From: Candidula unifasciata
Taxonomy: Eukaryota; Mollusca; Gastropoda; Stylommatophora; Geomitridae
NCBI GenBank assembly: GCA_905116865.2
Contig: CAJHNH020006890.1
Location: forward strand, 827,271 to 891,270
Reading direction: 5' to 3'
DNA length: 64,000 nt
The position numbers and the translations under genes were made by a program. Of this stretch, positions 13,001 through 20,951 are shown piece after piece. Every line of letters begins with the position of its first letter. The stretch's first letter is position 1. The notes below the pieces were generated by a model. That model was not told the DNA's origin. It did no database searches and saw only the letters and a program-made list of their open reading frames with translations.

Positions 13001-15184
13001 ACCTCATGTCTACTGTCTAACCTCATGTCTACTGTCTAACCTCATGTCTACTGTCTAACCTCATGTCTACTGTCTAACCTCATGTCTACTGTCTAACCTC
13101 ATGTCTACTGTCTAACCTCATGTCTACTGTCTAACCTCATGTCTACTGTCTAACCTCATGTCTACTGTCTAACCTCATGTCTACTGTCTAACCTCATGTC
13201 TACTGTCTAACCTCATGTCTACTGTCTAACCTCATGTCTACTGTCTAACCTCATGTCTACTGTCTAACCTCATGTCTACTGTCTAACCTCATGTCTACTG
13301 TCTAACCTCATGTCTACCATCTAACCTCATGTCTACTGTCTAACCTCATGTCTACTGTCTAACCTCATGTCTACTGTCTAACCTCATGTCTACTGTCTAA
13401 CCTCATGTCTACTGTCTAACCTCATGTCTACTGTCTAACCTCATGTCTACTGTCTAACCTCATGTCTACTATATAACCTCATGTCTACCATCTAACCTCA
13501 TGTCTACTGTCTAACCTCATGTCTACTGTCTAACCTCATGTCTACCATCTAACCTCATGTCTACCATCTAACCTCATGTCTACCATCTAACCTCATGTCT
13601 ACCATCTAACCTCATGTCTACTGTCTAACCTCATGTCTACTGTCTAACCTCATGTCTACTGTCTAACCTCATGTCTACTGTCTAACCTCATGTCTACTGT
13701 CTACCATCTAACCTCATGTCTACCATCTAACCTCATGTCTACTGTCTAACCTCATGTCTACTGTCTAACCTCATGTCTACTGTCTAACCTCATGTCTACT
13801 GTCTAACCTCATGTCTACTGTCTAACCTCATGTCTACTGTCTAACCTCATGTCTACTGTCTAACCTCATGTCTACTGTCTAACCTCATGTCTACTGTCTA
13901 ACCTCATGTCTACTGTCTAACCTCATGTCTACTGTCTAACCTCATGTCTACTGTCTACCTCATGTCTACTGTCTAACCTCATGTCTACTGTCTAACCTCA
14001 TGTCTACTGTCTAACCTCATGTCTACTGTCTAACCTCATGTCTACTGTCTAACCTCATGTCTACTGTCTAACCTCATGTCTACTGTCTAACCTCATGTCT
14101 ACTGTCTAACCTCATGTCTACTGTCTAACCTCATGTCTACTGTCTAACCTCATGTCTACTGTCTAACCTCATGTCTACTGTCTAACCTCATGTCTACTGT
14201 CTAACCTCATGTCTACTGTCTAACCTCATGTCTACTGTCTAACCTCATGTCTACTGTCTAACCTCATGTCTACTGTCTAACCTCATGTCTACTGTCTAAC
14301 CTCATGTCTACTGTCTAACCTCATGTCTACTGTCTAACCTCATGTCTACTGTCTAACCTCATGTCTACTGTCAGCATTTATTCATAAATGGTCTTCAGAA
14401 TGTCTCCTGGGTCCAGTACAAATGTTCCCTCAGCTGTTGCTTTTATCACCAGAAAATCTGCTCTTTCATTCCATCGCACTCCTGCATATCTTTTACAACT
14501 TATTATAGAATAGTATGCGATTAAAATTATAGGGTTTTTTTTAAATCACTCTGGAAGCTCAGTTGAAATTTTAAAGGAAAGTATTGTTGCTTGTAGAAAA
14601 TGACTACCGTTTTTCATATTTGTATGAAAATATAATTGGTAATGTTTAATGTATCCTTTGATTGATTGATTTATCAGTGTGGTTGTTTGATTGATCTGTT
14701 TTAGAAATGTATTAATCAATGTGATTGTTTCATTCAGCAGTGTAATTATTTGATTCATTAGTTTCCTTAACTGATTCAACATCTTCATCATTTGATTCAT
14801 CATTGTGATTCCTAATGAATGATTAAGTAGCTGTGAATTCACTTAATTTGTGTGATTAATTTCTTAGTGTGACTGTTTTGATTCCTCAGTTGTATCTTCT
14901 GATATATCTGTGAAATCATTTGATGCTTCTTCGGTAATTGAAATAAAAGTTAATGATAAGAAATAAAAGTTAATGTAGCTTTTCAGTATATTTCTCATTC
15001 CCCTCCCACAGATGGAGATTCTCGTGTGAGTGCCATTCAGGCATTCATCGATGCTGTACAAGACAATGACAAACAAGAGCACTTTTCTTACTTGCAATTT
15101 GAGGAATACTATGAGGGCTTGAGTGTGAGCGTACTCAGTGATGAGACATTTAGAACTATCCTGTGCAGCACATGGAATATATAA
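924..15184 (+). CDS. calcyphosin / calcyphosin-2-like EF-hand protein, 3' seven coding exons
   Basis: Seen: seven exons at 924-1017, 2002-2120, 3815-3897, 5075-5229, 6004-6123, 9245-9341 and 15012-15184 join in one frame with matching phases (2/0, 0/2, 2/1, 1/0, 0/0, 0/1, 1/stop) and canonical GT-AG borders, giving 279 codons to a TAA. The product holds EF-hand-like helices and loops: DQYNTGILDQYD (weak), DPEGNKSLDYKE (best, Glu at position 12), DSSKQGLVLLTD (degenerate) and a last one around DNDKQEHFSYLQFE. It ends FEEYYEGLSVSV...CSTWNI, the ending typical of calcyphosin-type proteins. Known: calcyphosins are cytosolic Ca2+-binding EF-hand proteins. Inferred: calcyphosin-2 is the closest fit because extra non-EF sequence precedes the hands. 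The N-terminus lies to the left of the window or in unrecognised exons. An ATTAAA at 15358-15363 is a possible poly(A) signal. Confidence 0.86.
1225..1425 (-). mobile_element. SINE-like family A, diverged fragment
   Basis: Shows the same ordered blocks as the other copies (GTAAATTCCAGTAGACAGCT, CAGTTTTACAGATCTA, GTTGGTTCCTTGC, GCAGATGCATTTTGACTTTG) but is clearly older. It lies in an intron of the calcyphosin-like gene. Confidence 0.65.
1554..1646. repeat. Perfect 34-bp inverted repeat (foldback)
   Basis: Arms 1554-1587 and 1613-1646 are perfect reverse complements around a 25-nt spacer, whose inner ACAATT/AATTGT can also pair. Intronic. It could be a short foldback element or a hairpin RNA source. 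Confidence 0.9.
2002..2120 (+). CDS. calcyphosin-like exon B
   Basis: Acceptor TTCTAG, donor GTAAGT. It has 39 codons plus 2 nt, starting GANLKIPTKGQ and containing SYITLRITDVDESEKNAVL. It reads as a beta-rich, non-EF segment just before the EF region. The 2-nt overhang is completed by the first base of the next exon. Confidence 0.78.
2740..3075 (+). mobile_element. LINE (RTE-like) 3' end remnant
   Basis: Broken + strand frames show QWLGHVERIT and then VTAGKIERKRARERQSDKYL followed by LRLSAQRM, the ordered C-terminal pattern of RTE-type LINE ORFs. An ATGAAGATGATGA tail follows. Stops and shifts show it is dead. Confidence 0.6.
3111..3357. repeat. 24-bp minisatellite, ~10 copies
   Basis: The unit CATTTACAGTGTGTGCCTTTG plus TAA repeats about ten times with few changes, inside the intron between exons B and C. 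The 24-bp period (8 codons) explains open frames on both strands here; none is a gene. Confidence 0.95.
3815..3897 (+). CDS. calcyphosin-like exon C
   Basis: Acceptor TAACAG, donor GTAGTA (weaker than the others). 83 nt, coding for an acidic linker with DLMGSEDDRLAVPRED and SREFLHRIQ. Phase 2 in and phase 1 out fit both neighbours. A pure G run at about 3957-3971 lies some 60 bp into the following intron. Confidence 0.75.
5075..5229 (+). CDS. calcyphosin-like exon D, first EF-hand-like motif
   Basis: Acceptor CAACAG, donor GTGAGG. The exon encodes the helix-loop-helix around IRTITGLGKYYRTLDQY and NTGILDQYDLEKGLQ. The loop lacks a good acidic residue at position 12, so Ca2+ binding by this hand is doubtful. 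A ~60-bp tandem array begins about 45 bp into the next intron. Confidence 0.88.
5275..5645. repeat. ~60-bp minisatellite, ~7 copies
   Basis: GTTAGTCATTATGTTTGTCC recurs at spacings of 53-61 bp. Intronic, starting about 45 bp after an exon donor. Confidence 0.9.
6004..6123 (+). CDS. calcyphosin-like exon E, best EF-hand
   Basis: Acceptor TTTCAG, donor GTCAGT, exactly 40 codons. It encodes QVFEILDPEGNKSLDYKEYM, whose 12-residue loop starts with Asp and ends with Glu and is the most canonical EF-hand of the product. Confidence 0.9.
6630..6875. repeat. Degenerate (GGAT)n-like microsatellite
   Basis: Imperfect ATGGATGGGTAGGTGGATGG tracts. The His/Pro/Ser-rich open frame on the - strand is a by-product of the repeat. 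Confidence 0.85.
6880..7570. other. Intronic stretch, no recognised element
   Basis: Ordinary AT-rich intron sequence between exons E and F. Short open frames only, none supported. Confidence 0.4.
7572..7875 (-). mobile_element. SINE-like family A, near full copy
   Basis: Begins with TTC-rich sequence (the - strand GAA tail), then GTAAACTCTGGCACAAAGTT, TTCCTTGCCTCTCAGACAGA, TGGGTCTATTCTTGTTTTCC and GAACCCACAC. Same order and length as the other copies. Confidence 0.85.
8170..8308 (+). mobile_element. SINE-like family B copy
   Basis: Shares GACTAGTACTGATACCATCA, AATTGGAACTC, GTGTCCCGAGTGCTGTGATG and TCGATTCTTAATTCAACATT with copies near 43.2, 43.8, 53.7 and 62.7 kb. No A or B box recognised. 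Confidence 0.7.
8946..9203 (-). mobile_element. LINE 3' end remnant with (ATG)n tail
   Basis: Starts with CATCATTATCATCATCAG, then GCGTGGGCGATCATGCCTCT. The whole block aligns by eye with 52808-53140. On the - strand it is the end of an RTE-like LINE with a trinucleotide tail. Confidence 0.65.
9245..9341 (+). CDS. calcyphosin-like exon F, degenerate EF-hand
   Basis: Acceptor CTGATAG, donor GTTGGT. 97 nt coding for AFLKLDSSKQGLVLLTDVKK and YFNAHADYKTTP. It aligns in register with the EF-hand spacing. The loop has Lys and Leu at positions that normally bind Ca2+. The next intron contains the 4 kb 19-bp satellite. Confidence 0.85.
9405..9500 (-). mobile_element. SINE-like family A, short fragment
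   Basis: TGGCTGTAAACTCCAGCAGA and TTGGTTGTTTCTTTATGTCT match the tail-side end of the family. It sits just downstream of exon F. Confidence 0.65.
9583..9623. repeat. C-run plus (CA)n microsatellite
   Basis: A pure C run followed directly by about 13 CA units. Confidence 0.95.
9868..9963. mobile_element. SPIN-like hAT element, right-end fragment
   Basis: ATATGTGTTTTCCTATGGTC, TAGGCGATCCCTGTGAAAGG, GTCGTTTGACCCCCAAAGGG and GCGACCCACCGGTTGAGAAC run to a terminal CACTG. The same block ends the element at 46881-47387. The left half is absent. Confidence 0.8.
9983..10272 (-). mobile_element. SINE-like family A, near full copy
   Basis: TTCTTCTTCTTCGCGTTCAC leads into CTGTAAACTCCCGCGGACAA, CCAGAACCTGAGTGTTGCGT, TCCTTGCCTCTCAGGCAGAT, AGTCGACTCTTACGACATGC and TTCACACGGG. 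One of the best-kept copies. Confidence 0.88.
10394..14372. repeat. 19-bp satellite array, ~209 copies
   Basis: The unit CTAACCTCATGTCTACTGT is repeated head to tail for about 3.98 kb, with a second variant carrying ACCAT in place of ACTGT. Variants are interspersed on the left (about 10.4-12.1 kb and 13.3-13.7 kb), while long stretches such as 12.4-13.3 and 13.75-14.37 kb are almost pure. It lies entirely in the last intron of the calcyphosin-like gene. Confidence 0.98.
14373..15011. other. Intron end with degenerate GATT-type repeats
   Basis: AT-rich; TTGATTGATTGATTTATCAG and related TGATTCATT motifs recur at about 14655-14860. No gene supported. Leads into the terminal exon acceptor. Confidence 0.6.
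15012..15184 (+). CDS. calcyphosin-like terminal exon
   Basis: Acceptor CCCACAG. The split codon completes Asp, then 56 codons and TAA. It contains SAIQAFIDAVQDNDKQ, FSYLQFEEYYEGLS and the C-terminal STWNI. This ending is the best family signature of the gene. Confidence 0.9.
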
Positions 15185-15591
15185 CAGTTCTGATTGATTT
15201 TTTTCTCTTTCATGTTGGATCATTTCTTCATGGAATTTTTTATCTCACATCTGTTATCTGGCGCCTAACTTTGTGTTCTACATTGTTTTAAATTCTGTGT
15301 TTCCATCTTTGCTTGATGTTGGTTGTTGTTGTTGTTTTTTTTTTTTTTTTCAATTAGATTAAACTATGTTAATGTATGGAAAAGGTCTGGTGTAGGGGTC
15401 AGCAGTGATTTTGCCCAAGTAATGTTGCAATCTTTATAATCACGAGGAAGTACACACATCAGGAGAAGTAATTGATACACCCTCATTAAAACGAACTACT
15501 GTTTGCTGACTACCAGTGCTTGTTCTACCCGGAAGAACACAGACTGTAAGACCACATTAACAGGTTAAACTCAGCATGTAGTAAATACAAC

Positions 15592-16285
15592 ATGAAGATC
15601 AATGTAAACAAAACCGAAACAATGCAAGTTAGTAGAACCCCTGCCCCACTACATATACGGCTAAATGGTTCTGCCCTGAATCAAGTTAGGGAGTTTAAAT
15701 ATCTAGGAAGTATGAACACAGAAGATGGTAGAATTGACAGAGAAATAGAAACCAGATGTCAGAAGGCAGGTGCACTTATATACCAATGTCACCTTTATTA
15801 AGAAATCCAAGCGTATCTATGAGTGCAAAGAGACAGATTATTAATAGCATATTCATTCCAACATTAAGCTACCAGTGCCAAACATGGACACTATCTAAAG
15901 CTCATATACGCAAAATTACCACCTGCGAAATGAGGTGCCTGAGAAAAGCAGCCTACCTAACCATACGAGATCTAGTGTATAATGAAACTATCAGACAAAT
16001 TGTGGAAACGACACCTTGTACTAGATTCATCGAGAAACAGCAGATCAAGTGGTTTGGCCATCTCGTTAGAATGCAGCAAGATCAAATACCATCACAAGCA
16101 TTACATCTCAGAAGATCAACTACAAGAGCAAGAGGACGGCCACGGAAAATATGGATCGACAACATTAAAGACACTCTACGCCTTCACGGCATGACAATAG
16201 CCAGTGGCAGCCAACGTGGACTGGATCCCAACTTGTTCCTCCCCACGGCGCTTAACGGCAAAAGTGGTTTATGATGATGATGAAT
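15592..16285 (+). pseudogene. RTE-like LINE reverse transcriptase C-terminal fragment
   Basis: Two + strand frames joined by a frameshift near 15.77 kb encode the end of a LINE ORF: INVNKTETMQVS and REFKYLGS (RT thumb region), then FIPTLSYQCQTWTLSKAHIR, IKWFGHLVRMQQDQIP and ARGRPRKIWIDNIKDTL. The end is followed by a TGATGATGATGA trinucleotide tail, the usual 3' end of RTE-type LINEs. 5' truncated and frameshifted, so inactive. Confidence 0.85.
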
Positions 16286-16381
16286 GTTGCAAAACTGCTC
16301 AGCCTGCCAAGCTTTTAAATGCAACAAATTTTGCAATAAAGCTGTTTGATTTTAAAAACAGTTAGATTATGGTCCCTTTTC

Positions 16382-17355
16382 CAGCCATTAGCTCTTCAAG
16401 TGCACGCTTGCACGACAACCATTGGCTCTTCTAGTGCATGCTTGCACTACAACCATTGGCTCTTCTAGTGCATGCTTGCACTACAACCATTGGCTCTTCT
16501 AGTGCATGCTTGCATTACAACCATTGGCTCTTCTAGTGCATGCTGGCACTACAACCATTGGCTCTTCTAGTGCATGCTTGCACTACAACCATTGGCTCTT
16601 CTAGTGCATGCTTGCACTACAACCATTGGCTCTTCTAGTGCATGCTTGCACTACAACCATTGGCTCTTCTAGTGCATGCTTGCACTACAACCATTGGCTC
16701 TTCTAGTGCATGCTGGCACTACAACCATTGGCTCTTCAGGTGCATGCTAGCACTACAACCATTGGCTCTTCAGGTGCATGCTTGCAACCATTGGCTCTTC
16801 AGGTGCATGCTGGCACTACAACCATTGACTCTTCTAGTGCATGCTTGCACTACAACCATTGGCTCTTCTAGTGCATGCTGGCACTACAACCATTGGCTCT
16901 TCAGGTGCATGCTTGCACTACAACCATTGGCTCTTCTAGTGCATGCTTGCACTACAACCATTGGCTCTTCTAGTGCATGCTTGCACTACAACCATTGGCT
17001 CTTCTAGTGCATGCTTGCACTACAACCATTGGCTCTTCTAGTGCATGCTTGCACTACAACCATTGGCTCTTCTAGTGCATGCTGGCACTACAACCATTGG
17101 CTCTTCAGGTGCATGCTAGCACTACAACCATTGGCTCTTCAGGTGCATGCTTGCACTACAACCATTGGCTCTTCAGGTGCATGCTTGCACTACAACCATT
17201 GGCTGTTTAGGTGCATGCTGGCACTACAACCATTAGCTCTTCAGGTGCATGCTTGCACTACAACCATTGGCTGTTTAGGTGCATGCTGGCACTACAACCA
17301 TTAATTCTTCAGGTGCACGCTGGCGCTACAACCATCGGCTCTTCAGGTGCACGCT
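16382..17355. repeat. 34-bp minisatellite, ~28 copies
   Basis: TGCATGCTTGCACTACAACC followed by ATTGGCTCTTCTAG repeats with a 34-bp period. Variants replace CTAG with CAGG, and CTTGC with CTGGC. Open frames of 97-121 codons are shadows of the repeat. Confidence 0.97.
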
Positions 17356-17394
17356 GGCACGACTCATATTTTGAATAGACCTTCGGCACCTGAT

Positions 17395-17592
17395 GGGCGA
17401 TGTAGTGAACAGTATACTGGCTAGCTTACGTGGCAGAACTTTACCTGATACCCATTTTAGGCTGAAACAACTTGGGAGCCAAGGTCATTTATTCAGCAAA
17501 ATCTGCCTTGATGGGGATTTGAGCCCTAGAGATTCAGGTCTGCAGGCCAGCATGTAGCCACTACGCTACTGCAGCTTCTTTAAAAAAAAAAT
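17395..17592 (-). mobile_element. tRNA-derived SINE (family D)
   Basis: On the - strand: A-box-like TAGCGTAGTGGCTACATGC and B-box-like GGGCTCAAATCCCC in tRNA order and spacing, then a body ending in AAAATGGGTATCAGGTAAAG. Body fragments recur near 27.2, 41.6 and 58.9 kb. Confidence 0.75.
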
Positions 17593-17629
17593 TCATCTAA
17601 ATTTGCTGTATCATCTACTGTTATTTAGT

Positions 17630-17869
17630 TCACCTGTCAGGCCATTGAAGATGACGGTCAGCAGTTTCCTAGGGGTAGTTACATAGCTGGCACTCTGGGG
17701 AGTGTTGTGGCTGTATTCTGTTTAGGTGTCTATTGGGTGGAGTATGTTGTGTTCTGAGTCTGAAGGTGGTCATGCCTTTGGAGACGACGGTCAGCAGTTT
17801 CCTAGGGGTAGTTACATAGCTGGCACTCTGGGGAGTGTTGTGGCTGTATTCTGTTTAGGTGTCTATTGA
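17630..17869 (-). repeat. 133-bp tandem repeat derived from a LINE ORF end, left part
   Basis: GACGGTCAGCAGTTTCCTAG occurs at 17653 and 17786 (period 133). On the - strand the unit reads LRTQHTPLNRHLNRIQ and then PECQLCNYP, the Arg-Leu-Arg-Thr...Cys-x2-Cys end seen in I/Jockey-type LINE ORF2s. The array resumes at 22927. Confidence 0.8.
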
Positions 17870-18145
17870 GTAATCTGGTAATCTGGTAATCCTAGTTTCA
17901 GCTTCATAGCAAACGGGTCACCCCACACATGCTCCGCTCCTGTGCCAACGAAAAACAAACGCAGCTCACAGTGTCACGCCATGCACTCAACTCAGAAGCT
18001 GGGCGACGAAACTACATCCTTCCAGTCTACAAATGGAGCAAAAATGCAACGGCCACCGTCTGGAAAAATATTTGCCACGGCTTTAAAAAAAAAAAAAAAA
18101 AAAAAAAAAAGGTGGCCGTACCTAGCGTCCATTTTGACCGGAAGA
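17868..18145 (+). mobile_element. Interspersed repeat family E copy
   Basis: TAATCTGGTAATCCTAGTTT, CATAGCAAACGGGTCACCCC, CTCCTGTGCCAACGAAAAAC, GTGGCCGTACCTAGCG and CATTTTGACCGGAAG are shared with 42340-42490 (reverse), 54318-54860 and, diverged, 62240-62475. A 27-bp A run interrupts it at 18085-18111. Origin not recognised. Confidence 0.75.
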
Positions 18146-18149
18146 ATTA

Positions 18150-18265
18150 TATGAGGGTTAATAAACGGTCACCCCAGCAGTACCCTCATTATTAGCTGGG
18201 GAAGGGACTTAGGACATTACATCCACCAGCAGGCGTCGCCCCTACAACGATCCTGCCTGCCCTCG
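18150..18265. repeat. Direct repeat flanking the LINE, 3' side copy
   Basis: GAGGGTTAATAAACGGTCAC, CCCAGCAGTACCCTC and GGCGTCGCCCC align in order with 22042-22157 on the other side of the LINE ORF. By-eye identity is roughly three quarters. Confidence 0.75.
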
Positions 18266-18363
18266 TTAACGACTGTTCACCCAACAGCCATGCAGTTCTT
18301 TGGCACGAAGGAGACACCTTGAACTTGGGTTTCGAACTGCCGACTCCCTACTAAGATGTTATT

Positions 18364-20877
18364 TTATGTTCTGTTATCACAATTAATGTCACTGCACATT
18401 GGGCATACCCATGCGTGCTCAGTTCTCCGAAGCAGCAGCCACTCTAAAGTACTTCTACTAATTGTCCCCATGAGAAGCTGGTTATATTGTCTCCTTTCTC
18501 GGCCTCGAAGACGGGAAAGACGTGCATCACCATGCTTAACTCCCATGTCACGCAAACGTGTTAGTGTCAGGGATTCCTCATTCTCCACTAGCCCGGTTCG
18601 TACAGCGTTGACTATGTCTGCTCTGTCCATACTTTTTCCTGCAATCATTAGTGCAGTGCTTGCCAGTTGGTCTGCTCGCTCATTTCCCTTCACGCCCGCA
18701 TGACCCGGTGTGTAGATCCAGGTTACGGAGGTTAAGTGCGATTTCCTGATGCTTTCTATCCATTCAGAGCGCATACTGCCTGTTGCTATCTTCTGAAGCA
18801 TATTCATTGAGTCTGAGACAATTACTACCTGTGTGGCGGTTTGCTCGGATACCCATGCTAAAGCTCTAGAAGCAGCGGCTATTTCCATTGTCATGCTTGA
18901 CGTGGTTGTCTGGTAAGCGCCGCTGTCCTCATGTATTGTTTTCCCCTTTCTTTGCGCTGTGTATGCCCATGCTGACCTTGATCCGCGTTTCACAGATCCA
19001 TCTGTGTAGATGATGGTATCTTCTGGGTCTGAATGCTGATCTATCAGTTCCCTTACTTCTGTGTCTACCGCCGCGGGAATTTGATCCCTGCAGTACCTTC
19101 CGAGTGTGATGACAACCTTAGAAATGCCATGCATGTCTACTGGTGTATTCGTCCATTCTTTTCCGTGGCTGATCACGTCTAGGTCACATACCTGCTGGAT
19201 TAAGTCCTCAGCCTTTGCCATCCAAGAGCGGCCCCTTTTGAGACGCGTTCCTTTTGTGTCGTGAATAGCTTTGTGTAATGGGTGGTTAACATCTGCCGAT
19301 ACCCTCATGTAAGCCTTGACCTGTGCCACTTTGTATCTGCTTGTCATAGTCGGCAGACCCAGGATATAACGCATGGCGTTGCAGGAGTGTGTTTTTGTGC
19401 AGCCGAGTATGAGTCTCATGGCCTCATTCTGTACTCGGTCCAGTCTTTCTAGCTGGGTTTTGCTGACAGTGAGGAGGCCGAGACCATAGTCAATGACGCT
19501 AAGCACAAGCCCTTGATAGAGAAGGAAAAGTAGACGTTGTTCAATATCAGCTGCTGCTAGCACCTTGAGTGCTGTCAAACCTTTCCTGGCTCTAAGTATG
19601 ACGTTGTCTACGTGGCATTTGTATGACAAGCATCTGTCAAATGTCATGCCCAGGTATTTCATGGTGTCCGTTCTCTCGATGTCCACACCACAGATGCTTA
19701 CGACTGGCGTTGGTGTACTCACGATGTGGGTATTCAGAGAGAACCATGTTAAGGAGGCTTTGGACGGGTTCACATGAGCTCTTGATTCCTGGCACCACTC
19801 ACTAAGTCTGTCTAGTTCGTGTTGTAGTGTGGTTGTAATTTCCTGCCTGTTTTTACCTCGACGGTACACAAGGATATCATCTGCATACGACATTGTTCTG
19901 CCTAGGCCTACGCGTTGTGCACTAGTGACTCCCGCTGTGTACACATTGAAGAGCACAGGCGACAATGGTGATCCCTGGGGCAGACCCATTAGGACGCGTT
20001 GAGGTTCGGATGCCCATTCACCACATCGAAGCGACACTGTTCTTTCAAATAGCGCTGCTGCGATCCAGTTGACCAAATTTGTTTCTATCTGCATATCCAA
20101 CAGCAGTCTGATGAGCATGTTGTATGGGACGCTGTTGTACGCATCTTCTAAGTCAATAGCGGCTGCAGCCGTTTCTATTCCCTCCTGGAAACCTTCGTAT
20201 GTGTCGTAGGCAAATACTGCAGCATTGCACCATGTATCTCTTCCTGGTCGGTAGCCACCTAGTGTAGCGGGGAAATGGCCACCCGACTCCAATATTTGGG
20301 TTAACGTTCTGGCAACGATTTTTTCCATGAGTTTTCCTACAGTGTTCTGGAGTGTGATGATTCTGTAGCCATTTATTCTCGTGTGGTCTTTTCCTGGCTT
20401 AGGAACCGGTCTGAGGTAGCTGTGGAGCCAGTCATCAGGAATAGTGCCAGTTTTCATGGTGTTGTTAAAAATCGTGGACAGTTCATCAATATCTGTCGCC
20501 TCGAGGCTTTTGAAGTGGCTGTATCTAATGCCATCAGGCCCTGGAGCTGTGTCCGGACAGGTCTTCAGTGTTGCTCTGATGCAGTCCGTTGAGATGTATA
20601 CTGTATCATCGACTTCCTCCATTTCAGCCATCTGGATATCATATAAACTCTGTCTTATCTGTTCCCTCTCTTCCCTATCTTTCTTTTCCGTCTGCAGAAG
20701 GAATCTGTGCAGGATAGCCTCGCCCTTGTCTTTATCCGATTGTAACACCACCCCGTTGTCCATCTTTAGCTCGGGCATAACAGAGGTTTGTTTGCCTCCG
20801 TTCATCTTTTGGTGAAGCCGCCAGAATTTTTTAAGTGATTTTTCAAAACCTATTTCCTCGCAAAAATGTTCCCACAT
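18364..20877 (-). CDS. I-clade LINE ORF2: reverse transcriptase and RNase H part
   Basis: 837 codons on the - strand. RT blocks in order: LRPVPKPGK, PATLGGYRPGR, AIDLEDAYNSVP (catalytic Asp), GLPQGSPLSPVLFN and SYADDILVY (catalytic YADD). RNase H follows with IIYTDGSVKRGS, TMEIAAASRAL, VIVSDSMNML and PGHAGVKGNERADQLA, so the Asp-Glu-Asp-His/Asp set is complete. The C-terminus has VCPMCSDINCD, a Cys-rich motif. EN+RT+RNase H points to the I clade; Nimb/nimbus elements of snails are a likely relative (from memory). It is in a different frame from the endonuclease part, separated by a single break near 21.0 kb. Confidence 0.96.
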   Translation of the reverse strand: MWEHFCEEIGFEKSLKKFWRLHQKMNGGKQTSVMPELKMDNGVVLQSDKDKGEAILHRFLLQTEKKDREEREQIRQSLYDIQMAEMEEVDDTVYISTDCIRATLKTCPDTAPGPDGIRYSHFKSLEATDIDELSTIFNNTMKTGTIPDDWLHSYLRPVPKPGKDHTRINGYRIITLQNTVGKLMEKIVARTLTQILESGGHFPATLGGYRPGRDTWCNAAVFAYDTYEGFQEGIETAAAAIDLEDAYNSVPYNMLIRLLLDMQIETNLVNWIAAALFERTVSLRCGEWASEPQRVLMGLPQGSPLSPVLFNVYTAGVTSAQRVGLGRTMSYADDILVYRRGKNRQEITTTLQHELDRLSEWCQESRAHVNPSKASLTWFSLNTHIVSTPTPVVSICGVDIERTDTMKYLGMTFDRCLSYKCHVDNVILRARKGLTALKVLAAADIEQRLLFLLYQGLVLSVIDYGLGLLTVSKTQLERLDRVQNEAMRLILGCTKTHSCNAMRYILGLPTMTSRYKVAQVKAYMRVSADVNHPLHKAIHDTKGTRLKRGRSWMAKAEDLIQQVCDLDVISHGKEWTNTPVDMHGISKVVITLGRYCRDQIPAAVDTEVRELIDQHSDPEDTIIYTDGSVKRGSRSAWAYTAQRKGKTIHEDSGAYQTTTSSMTMEIAAASRALAWVSEQTATQVVIVSDSMNMLQKIATGSMRSEWIESIRKSHLTSVTWIYTPGHAGVKGNERADQLASTALMIAGKSMDRADIVNAVRTGLVENEESLTLTRLRDMGVKHGDARLSRLRGRERRQYNQLLMGTISRSTLEWLLLRRTEHAWVCPMCSDINCDNRT

Positions 20878-20951
20878 TGTGTGCTTAGACTCCTTAGCGA
20901 GTTGTTTAAAATGTTCAGTCAGTCTGTCTTTTTTGTGTATAATGTCTTGTT

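Noticed and set aside
10394..14372. Interstitial telomere (CTAACC motif) or CRISPR array
   Set aside because: CTAACC occurs once per 19-bp unit, not as tandem CCCTAA. There are no spacers, and the units are directly adjacent in a eukaryotic intron.
16642..17304. Trp/His-rich repeat proteins
   Set aside because: 34-bp minisatellite shadow frames.
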